Part shown: one piece after another, positions 57,923-64,000 of the stretch
Layout: the number at the start of each line of letters is the position of its first letter
Position numbering within the stretch: position 1 is the first letter of the stretch
NCBI GenBank assembly: GCA_963831605.1
Contig: CAWHQR010000005.1
Location: forward strand, 62,001 to 126,000
Reading direction: 5' to 3'
Length of the DNA: 64,000 bases
Source: DASUPK01 sp963831605
Lineage (GTDB): Bacteria > Actinomycetota > Thermoleophilia > Solirubrobacterales > 70-9
Notes under the pieces: model-generated
What the model saw: the letters and a program-made list of their open reading frames with translations, nothing else
Database searches by the model: none
Told to the model about the DNA's origin: nothing
Position numbers and translations under genes: made by a program

Positions 57923-59482
57923 TTGGAGAGCGCGGCGGTTCCGCTTTCGGCAAGACGACCCGGAGGGCTCGGCGGCCGGGGGGCAAGGGCCTGAAGACGC
58001 GGGGCCCTCGGCTACATCTCCAATCTGGTCATCGGCGTCGCCTCGACCGCGCCGGGCTACAGCCTCGCGGCCACCCTCGGCTTCATCGTCGCGGTGCAGG
58101 GAATGGGGTACCACGCGCCGGCGATCATGCTCGTCTCGTTCGTCCCGATGCTGCTGATCGCGGCCGCGTACTACTACATGAACAGGGCTGACCCGGACTG
58201 CGGCACCAGCTTCACCTGGGTGACGAGGGCGATGGGCCCCCGTCTCGGGTGGCTCACCGGCTGGGCGATCGTCGCCGCCGACGTCATCGTCATGGCGGCC
58301 CTCGCCTACATCGCGGGTGTCTACACGTTCCTGCTCTTCGGCCTCGACGCGGCAGCGGCCAACTTGCTCGACGTCAGCATCGTCGCGGCCATCTGGATCA
58401 TCGTGATGACCGCGATCTGCTACATCGGCATCGAGCTCTCAGCGCGCACCCAGTACTTCCTGCTCGCCGCCGAGATCGCCGCCCTGGCGATCTTCTCCGT
58501 GGTCGCACTCGCGCACGTGTACATCGGCAGCCAGGGCACTCCGGTCCAGCTCGACTGGTTCAACCCGTTCACGCTGCACGGCGGCTTTACGGCTGTCATC
58601 GACGGCGTCCTCCTCGGGATTTTCATCTACTGGGGGTGGGACAGCGGCGTCTGCGTCAATGAGGAGTCGGAGGACAGCGCCAACGGCCCGGGCCGGGCGG
58701 CGGTGATGAGCACGATTCTCCTGGTGCTGATCTATGTGGTGGTGACCGTGTCGGCCCAGGCATATGCCGGAACGGTCTTCCTGAAGCACCACGGCAACGA
58801 TGTGCTCAGCGCGTTGGGTGGGCCGGTGCTCGGCTCACCGCTCGACAAGATCCTGATCATCGCGGTGCTCACCTCAGCGTCCGCGTCAACGCAGACGACG
58901 ATCCTGCCGACCGCGAGGACCACGCTGTCGATGGCGCGCTTCGGCGCGATCCCCAAGATCTTCGGGCGGATCCACCCACGCTACCTGACGCCCGACGTCT
59001 CGACGCTGACGATGGGCGCGGTCTCCCTGGTCTGGACGCTGCTCATCATCAACGTCAGCCAGAACGTGCTCAGTGACTCGATCACCGGGATCGGCTTCAT
59101 GATCGCCTTCTACTACGGGTTCACGGGCTTCGCCTGCTGCGTCTTCTACCGCAAGGAGATCTTCAAGAGCTTGAAGAACTTCATCATGGTCGGGGTGGCG
59201 CCCTTCCTCGGGGGGGCGATGCTGATGTTCGTCTTTATCAAGGCCTTCCTCGACTACAAGACCACGAGCACCGACGTCAACTACTCGGGCGGCTTCCTGG
59301 GAGTCGGAACTCCGGTCGCGATCGGTGTCGGAGGGATGCTCGTCGGCGTCGTCGTGCTGGTGTTCGCCAACTTCGTCTACCCGAAGTTCTTCAGGCGGAA
59401 GTGGGAGACGGCCGCTACCAGGCGTTCTCGAGGGGACGGTCAAGGGCGAAGCATCCGTGATGTGCGGACTGAGGAGGAGACG
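57923..59482 (+). CDS. APC-superfamily amino acid/polyamine permease (apparent frameshifts)
   Basis: About 12 TM helices starting GYISNLVIGVASTAPGYSLAAT, a standard APC start (TM1 with G-x-A-S-T-A-P-G-type substrate loop). TTG 57923 has GGGAAGGAGAC just upstream, but TGA at 57992 interrupts the frame. Removing/adding single G in the runs at 57978-57983 and 58001-58004 gives GKGLKTRALGYIS and a continuous protein. The 3' end is also unclear; as read it continues into the Usp gene, while another frame gives VLEGTVKGEASVM. Likely substrate is an amino acid or polyamine, from context. Confidence 0.82.
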
Positions 59483-59895
59483 ATGGGCGAGATAGTCATC
59501 GGATACGACGGCTCCGACTCCTCGAAGTCGGCGCTGAATCAGGCATTCGATTTCGCCAAGGCGCTCGGAGACACCGTCGTGATCGTCTTCGCCGACGCGC
59601 CCGGCGGCTACGGTGGCGGCGAGGTTCCCGAGCAGCGCAAGGCCGTCGAGGAGTTCGGCGAGAAGATGATGGGAGAGGCGGTGGAGATCGCGAAGGCCGC
59701 CGGTCGAGTACAAGGTCGAGTTCATCAACGAGCATCCCCACGATGCGCTGATCACCGCAGGCGACAAACACGATGCGCGCATGATCGTCGTCGGCAGCCA
59801 TGGCGATCGATCCGGTCGTGGGAGCGATCATCGGCGCAACCCCGTACAAGCTCGTGCAGCTGTCCGACCGTCCGGTACTGGTCGTTCGCGCGTGA
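59483..59895 (+). CDS. Universal stress protein (UspA family), two apparent frameshifts
   Basis: ATG 59483 follows GAGGAGGAGAC. Sequence GEIVIGYDGSDSSKSALNQA, then after a break near 59703 VEYKVEFINEHPHDALITAG and ARMIVVGSHG, and after a break near 59803 DPVVGAIIGATPYKLVQLSD ending RPVLVVRA at TGA 59893. The G-x2-G-x9-G-(S/T) ATP motif is not fully conserved (GSHG..GAIIGATP). Corrected length ~137 aa. The stop overlaps the GTG of the ABC ATPase gene (GTGA). It probably modulates the adjacent transporters. Confidence 0.82.
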
Positions 59896-61037
59896 CCCCC
59901 GAGACGGGCGGAGCGGGAGGCCCGTGCGTCGTCCTCAGCTCAGTCACGAAGCGGTTCGGTCAGCTCACCGCCGTAGACGCCATCGACCTGGACATCGCCG
60001 AGGGCGAGTTCTTCACGATGCTCGGCCCCAGCGGTTGCGGCAAGACGACGACGCTGCGGATGATCGCCGGCTTCGAGGACGTCACGGACGGTCGGCTGAC
60101 GATCGACGACGCGGACATGTTCGGCATCCCGCCGCACAAGCGGCCGACCAACACGGTCTTCCAGAGCTACGCCCTGTTTCCCCACCTGAGCGTCAAGGAA
60201 AACGTCGCCTTCGGCCTGAAGCGCAAGGGTGCGGACAAGGATGAGATCGAGCGCCGGGTGGGTGAGGAGCTCGACCGGGTGGGACTGGCCCGGGAGGCGA
60301 ATCGCCGCCCTGCGCAGCTCTCGGGAGGGATGCAGCAGCGAGTGGCGCTCGCCCGCGCCCTGGTCAACCTGCCGCGCGTTCTGCTGCTGGACGAGCCCCT
60401 CGGCGCACTCGACCTGAAGCTCCGCAAGGGACTGCAGGTGGAGCTCAAGAAGATCCAGCGCGAGGTCGGGATCACCTTCGTCTACGTCACCCATGACCAG
60501 GAGGAGGCGCTGACCATGTCCGACCGGATCGCGGTGATGAACCGCGGCCATATCGAGCAGATCGGCGACCCGGAGGAGGTCTACGACCGCCCCAGCACGA
60601 CCTTCGTCGCCGGCTTCATCGGCGTCTCCAACCTGATGCCGGGAGTGATCCGCAAGACCGGCGAGGGAGGCGAGGTCGAGCTGGACGGCGGAGTCAAGGT
60701 GAGCACCGGCGTCGACGGCTTCTCCGTCGGCGAGCGCTGCCATGCGGTCGTGCGCCCCGAGAAGCTCGCAATCGGCGATGGAGACAGCGGCGATCCGTCC
60801 GTGGAAGGGCTGGTCGAGAGCTCGCTCTACCTCGGCACGGCCACCCAGCTGATCGTGAAGCTGGCCGGGGACGTGCGCATGACCGTGCTCGTGCCGAACG
60901 CCGACGAGGCGGAGCGCCAGCGCCTCCCGGGCGGTGGCGCGAACGTGAAGCTTTCTTGGAGCCCTGACCATATGCACGTGGTCAAGGAGTCGGCTAACGG
61001 GACAGCGCCGCAGACGGAGGCGGCGGAAGCAGCTTGA
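59892..61037 (+). CDS. potA: Polyamine-type ABC transporter ATP-binding protein, second system
   Basis: 381 residues from GTG 59892. Walker A GPSGCGKTTT, Q-loop VFQSYALFPH, signature LSGGMQQRVALARA, Walker B LLLDEPLGALD, H-loop THDQEEA, C-terminal TOBE domain (HAVVRPEKLAIG). About the same architecture as the copy at 41533 with a distinct C-domain. First of four ABC genes in a row, coupled to the upstream Usp gene. Confidence 0.94.
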   Translation: MTPETGGAGGPCVVLSSVTKRFGQLTAVDAIDLDIAEGEFFTMLGPSGCGKTTTLRMIAGFEDVTDGRLTIDDADMFGIPPHKRPTNTVFQSYALFPHLSVKENVAFGLKRKGADKDEIERRVGEELDRVGLAREANRRPAQLSGGMQQRVALARALVNLPRVLLLDEPLGALDLKLRKGLQVELKKIQREVGITFVYVTHDQEEALTMSDRIAVMNRGHIEQIGDPEEVYDRPSTTFVAGFIGVSNLMPGVIRKTGEGGEVELDGGVKVSTGVDGFSVGERCHAVVRPEKLAIGDGDSGDPSVEGLVESSLYLGTATQLIVKLAGDVRMTVLVPNADEAERQRLPGGGANVKLSWSPDHMHVVKESANGTAPQTEAAEAA

Positions 61038-61059
61038 GCGAACCAATTAGGAGGGAAAC

Positions 61060-62205
61060 GTGACGAGCAAGAGGAAATTCCGCGGAATGATCGCGGCTGC
61101 TGGGGCATTCGCGGCGGCGATCGCCCTCGCCGCCTGCGGCGGCGGTGGGATCGAGGGTGGCGGCGGATCGGCGGCGGTGACGACCGTGAAGTACCAACCC
61201 CCGCCCCAGGGCAACCTGACGATCTCGAACTGGCCGCTGTACATCGACAAGAACACCGTGTCGGACTTCGACAAGGCCACCGGGGTCAACACCAACTACA
61301 TCGAGGACGTGAACGACAACCAGGAGTTCTTCGCCAAGATGCAGCCCCTGCTGTCCAAGGGCCAGTCGGGAGGCCGCAGCATGATCGTGGTGACCGACTG
61401 GATGGCCGAGAAGATGCATCAGCTCGGCTACGTCCAGAACCTCGACAAGGCCGGCATCCCGAATGTCGAGAAGAACATCCGCCCGGACCTGAAGAACGTG
61501 CAGTTCGATCCGGGCCGCAACTACTCAGTCCCGTGGCAGAGCGGCATGACCGGGCTGATCGTCAACACGAGGCTGGCGCCGAACGTGCACTCGATCAACG
61601 ACCTGTTCGACCCGCAGTACAAGGGCAAGGTCGAGATGCTCACCGAGCTGCGCGACACGGTGCCGCTGGTGATGAAGGCCGACGGGATCGATCCGAACAA
61701 GGCCACGCAGCAGCAGTGGCTGGACACGATCGACAAGCTCAAGTCGGCCGTTGCCTCTGGCCAGATTCGGCGGTTCACGGGCAACGACTACACCCGCGAC
61801 ATGGCGAACGGCGACGTGTCCGCGATCATCGGCTGGTCCGGTGACGCGGTCCAGCTGCAGGCCGACAACCCGGACATCCAGTTCCGAATGCCGACCGAGG
61901 GCTGCATCCTCTGGTCGGACAACATGGAGATCCCGGTTGGTGCGCCGAACCCGACCGCGGCGGAGGCGTTCATGAACTACGTCTACGACCCGCAGCATCA
62001 GGCGCAGATCGCGTCCTACAACAGCTATGTCACTCCGGTGGACGGGGTCCAGGACATCTTCCGGACCACCAACCCGGACCTGGTGAACGACCCTCTGATC
62101 TTCCCGACGGAGGCCTTCACCAAGAAATGCTCCACTCAGCCCAACCTGACGGGACAGGAGGAGCAAACGGTGACGAGGGCGTTCGAGGGCGTCCTCAACA
62201 GCTAG
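61060..62205 (+). CDS. potD: Polyamine-type ABC transporter substrate-binding lipoprotein, second system
   Basis: 381 residues from GTG 61060 with GGAGGGAAAC upstream. Lipobox IALAACGGGG, then SBP domain LTISNWPLYIDKNTVSDFDK, MPTEGCILWSDNMEIPVGAP and a C-terminal EEQTVTRAFEGVLNS. PotD-type proteins bind linear polyamines between two lobes. Intact here, unlike the copy at 42516. Confidence 0.93.
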   Translation: MTSKRKFRGMIAAAGAFAAAIALAACGGGGIEGGGGSAAVTTVKYQPPPQGNLTISNWPLYIDKNTVSDFDKATGVNTNYIEDVNDNQEFFAKMQPLLSKGQSGGRSMIVVTDWMAEKMHQLGYVQNLDKAGIPNVEKNIRPDLKNVQFDPGRNYSVPWQSGMTGLIVNTRLAPNVHSINDLFDPQYKGKVEMLTELRDTVPLVMKADGIDPNKATQQQWLDTIDKLKSAVASGQIRRFTGNDYTRDMANGDVSAIIGWSGDAVQLQADNPDIQFRMPTEGCILWSDNMEIPVGAPNPTAAEAFMNYVYDPQHQAQIASYNSYVTPVDGVQDIFRTTNPDLVNDPLIFPTEAFTKKCSTQPNLTGQEEQTVTRAFEGVLNS

Positions 62206-62241
62206 GCCGAGGGATCCGAATGAGCGGCGGCGGAGAGCACG

Positions 62242-63135
62242 ATGCGTGACCCGCGCATCGTCGTTCTTCGCCGTCGTCTCATCCCCTACTTCCTGCTCGG
62301 GCCGGGGATCCTCTGGCTGATCCTCTTCTTCGTCGTGCCCCTGTACTTCATGGGACGGCTCTCGCTCGACTCGGGAATCTTCCCCCAGTTCAAGTTCAAC
62401 TGGCAGTTCTCGAACTACACGGACACGCTCAGCGCCTACGACACCCAGTTCTTCCGGGCGTTCCGGTACTCGGCCATCGCGACGGTGATCGCCCTGCTGA
62501 TCGCCTACCCCCTGGCCTACGCGATCGCCTTCCGGGGCGGCCGCTGGAAGAACGCGATGCTGCTCGCGGTGATCGCTCCCTTCTTCACCACCTACCTGAT
62601 CCGGACACTGGCGTGGGAGACGATCCTCTCCGACAACGGCTTCGTCGTCCACACGCTGCAGAACCTCGGCCTCGTCTCGAGCGACGGCCGCGTCCTGGCG
62701 ACCAGCTCGGCCGTGATCGCGGGCCTCACCTACAACTTCCTCCCCTTCATGATCCTGCCGATCTACGCCAGCCTCGAACGGCTCGACACGAGCCTGGTGG
62801 AGGCGGCGAAGGACCTGTACGCGTCGTCCCGCCAGGCCTTCCTGAGGGTGACCCTTCCCCTCTCGATGCCCGGCGTCGTGGCCGGGACGTTGCTGACCTT
62901 CATCCCGGCGACCGGCGACTACGTCAACGCCCAGTTCCTGGGCGGCGCCCAGCAGTCGATGGTCGGCAACGTCATCCAGTCCCTCTACCTGAAGCAGACC
63001 GACTACCCGTCGGCTGCCGCCCTCTCCTTCACTCTGATGGCGGTGCTGCTGGTGATCGTGTTCATCTACATCCGGATCGCCGGCTCCGAGGCCCTGATGG
63101 GCGAGGAGATCGGCGGCGCCGACGTGATCGAGTAG
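62242..63135 (+). CDS. potB: Polyamine-type ABC transporter permease 1, second system
   Basis: 297 residues, six TM helices, EAA loop VEAAKDLYASSRQAFLRVTLPLSMPG. N-terminus YFLLGPGILWLILFFVVPLYFM is typical for PotB. Overlaps no neighbour; 36 bp after the binding-protein gene. Confidence 0.93.
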   Translation: MRDPRIVVLRRRLIPYFLLGPGILWLILFFVVPLYFMGRLSLDSGIFPQFKFNWQFSNYTDTLSAYDTQFFRAFRYSAIATVIALLIAYPLAYAIAFRGGRWKNAMLLAVIAPFFTTYLIRTLAWETILSDNGFVVHTLQNLGLVSSDGRVLATSSAVIAGLTYNFLPFMILPIYASLERLDTSLVEAAKDLYASSRQAFLRVTLPLSMPGVVAGTLLTFIPATGDYVNAQFLGGAQQSMVGNVIQSLYLKQTDYPSAAALSFTLMAVLLVIVFIYIRIAGSEALMGEEIGGADVIE

Positions 63136-63138
63136 ACG

Positions 63139-64000
63139 ATGGAAGCCCACGCCGCCACCCTGCCCCAGCGACGCCGCGAGTCGGCCGGATCGCGCGCGTG
63201 GAAGTGGCTGAAGCGAAACGGGATCGTGATCTACGGCGGCCTCGCGATCGCCTACATGCTGGTCCCGATTGTCCTGATCATCGTCTTCTCGTTCAACGAC
63301 CCGGCGGGCAAGTTCAACTTCACCTGGCAGGGCTTCACCCTCTCCCACTGGGCCCACCCGTTCCAGATCTCCGAGCTCACCGACGCGCTGCTGCTCAGCC
63401 TGCGCCTGGCCCTGCTGGCGACCCTGATCTCGACCATCCTCGGGACAATGATCGCCCTCGCCCTGGTCCGCTACAACTTCTTTGGCCGTCGCGCGTCGAA
63501 TTACCTGATCGTCATCCCCACCGCGACTCCCGAGGTGGTGCTGGGCGCCTCGCTGCTCTCCATGTTCCTGATCTACGGCCTCCAGCTGGGCTTCACCACG
63601 CTGCTGATCGCCCACGTCATGTTCTGCATCAGCTTCGTCGTGATCGTCGTCCGCTCACGGCTGATCGGCTTCGACCGAAGCCTCGAGGAGGCCGCTCAGG
63701 ACCTCGGCGCGGACGCGTTTACGACCTTCCGCAAGATCACCATGCCCCTGATCTGGCCGGGGATCATCGCGGGCGCCCTGCTCGCCTTCGCGTTGTCGAT
63801 CGACGACTTCGTGGTCTCCAACTTCACGGCCGGGACCGAGGTGACCTTCCCCCTCTACATCTTCGGCGCCGCCCAGCGCGGGATCCCGGTTCAGGTCTAC
63901 ATCATCGCCACGATGCTCTTCGCGACGACGGTGCTGGCGATGATCTTCACCGTCTGGCAGCAGCGCCGGGCGGATCGCATCGCCTCTGTTCGCCCTGACC
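63139..64000 (+). CDS. potC: Polyamine-type ABC transporter permease 2, second system (3' end outside window)
   Basis: ATG 63139, three bases after the PotB stop. Reads MEAHAATLPQRRRESAGSRA, TM1 IVIYGGLAIAYMLVPIVLII, FSFNDPAGKFNFTWQGF, EAA loop LEEAAQDLGADAFTTFRKIT and LAFALSIDDFVVSNFTAGTE, as in PotC. 287 codons are visible with no stop before 64000, close to full length. Confidence 0.92.
   Translation, partial: MEAHAATLPQRRRESAGSRAWKWLKRNGIVIYGGLAIAYMLVPIVLIIVFSFNDPAGKFNFTWQGFTLSHWAHPFQISELTDALLLSLRLALLATLISTILGTMIALALVRYNFFGRRASNYLIVIPTATPEVVLGASLLSMFLIYGLQLGFTTLLIAHVMFCISFVVIVVRSRLIGFDRSLEEAAQDLGADAFTTFRKITMPLIWPGIIAGALLAFALSIDDFVVSNFTAGTEVTFPLYIFGAAQRGIPVQVYIIATMLFATTVLAMIFTVWQQRRADRIASVRPD

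Noticed and set aside
59781..59891. Longer N-terminus of the second importer ATPase
   Set aside because: This part is the out-of-frame reading of the end of the Usp gene; GTG 59892 overlaps its stop in the usual GTGA manner.
57923..59895. Natural permease-Usp fusion
   Set aside because: The frame is open through the junction, and such fusions exist, but Usp has its own GAGGAGGAG site and ATG at 59483, and the junction shows signs of a base error.
61525..63615. Minus-strand open frame of 696 codons
   Set aside because: Antisense to the second importer genes, which have full family motifs.

Overview
This 64 kb window is GC-rich actinobacterial chromosome, most likely from class Thermoleophilia (Solirubrobacterales-like). 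The reasons are a one-chain E2-E1 2-oxoglutarate dehydrogenase of the actinobacterial Kgd type, a decaprenyl-phosphate phosphoribosyltransferase-like UbiA protein, an F420/LLM oxidoreductase, a mycobacterial AcrA1-like fatty-acyl reductase, several NTF2-like proteins beginning M-(S/A)-x-E-N-x-E, and c-di-AMP riboswitches upstream of NlpC/P60-like genes. The taxonomic call is inference. There are no rRNA or tRNA genes, CRISPR arrays, phage modules or transposases.

Layout. 0-10 kb: 3' end of a sensor kinase with its response regulator, DEAD-box helicase, quinone oxidoreductase, PfkB kinase, CPA1 antiporter, DsbA-like protein, a UbiE-like methyltransferase with a UbiA-like membrane protein, and citrate synthase. 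10-25 kb: small unknowns, a YWTD-type beta-propeller, an LLM oxidoreductase, a pair of acyl-CoA dehydrogenases behind a palindromic operator, a DPPRS-like gene, and a lipid neighbourhood (SDR, alkyl-DHAP-synthase-like flavoprotein, fatty-acyl reductase). 25-38 kb: the giant 2-oxoglutarate dehydrogenase fusion, DedA, ACT protein, aconitase and a secreted CocE/S15-type hydrolase. 38.8-41.2 kb: three tandem secreted NlpC/P60-like paralogues, two of them behind c-di-AMP riboswitches. 41.4-45.5 kb: a polyamine-type ABC transporter. 45.5-51 kb: a surface cluster with four SGNH-type proteins, an MBOAT acyltransferase and two Cys-rich secreted paralogues. 51-64 kb: a polyamine/amine catabolic island with SSADH, alanine dehydrogenase joined to a saccharopine-dehydrogenase-like protein, PucR regulator, class III aminotransferase, APC permease, Usp and a second polyamine-type ABC transporter that runs off the end.

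How it fits together. Citrate synthase, aconitase and 2-oxoglutarate dehydrogenase cover part of the TCA cycle. The right-hand island can be read as uptake of polyamines, transamination to pyruvate, recycling of alanine by alanine dehydrogenase, and oxidation of succinate semialdehyde into the TCA cycle.

Two general patterns stand out. First, a -10-like element TAG(A/T/G)CT or (G/C)ATACT lies 6-10 nt before many start codons, which points to leaderless mRNAs. Second, many genes, including housekeeping ones, carry apparent single-base indels, often near homopolymers and clustered at 35-44 kb and 57-60 kb. These look more like sequencing errors than real decay, except in the NTF2-like family, where decay looks plausible. 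For such genes I give the span of the whole reconstructed gene.
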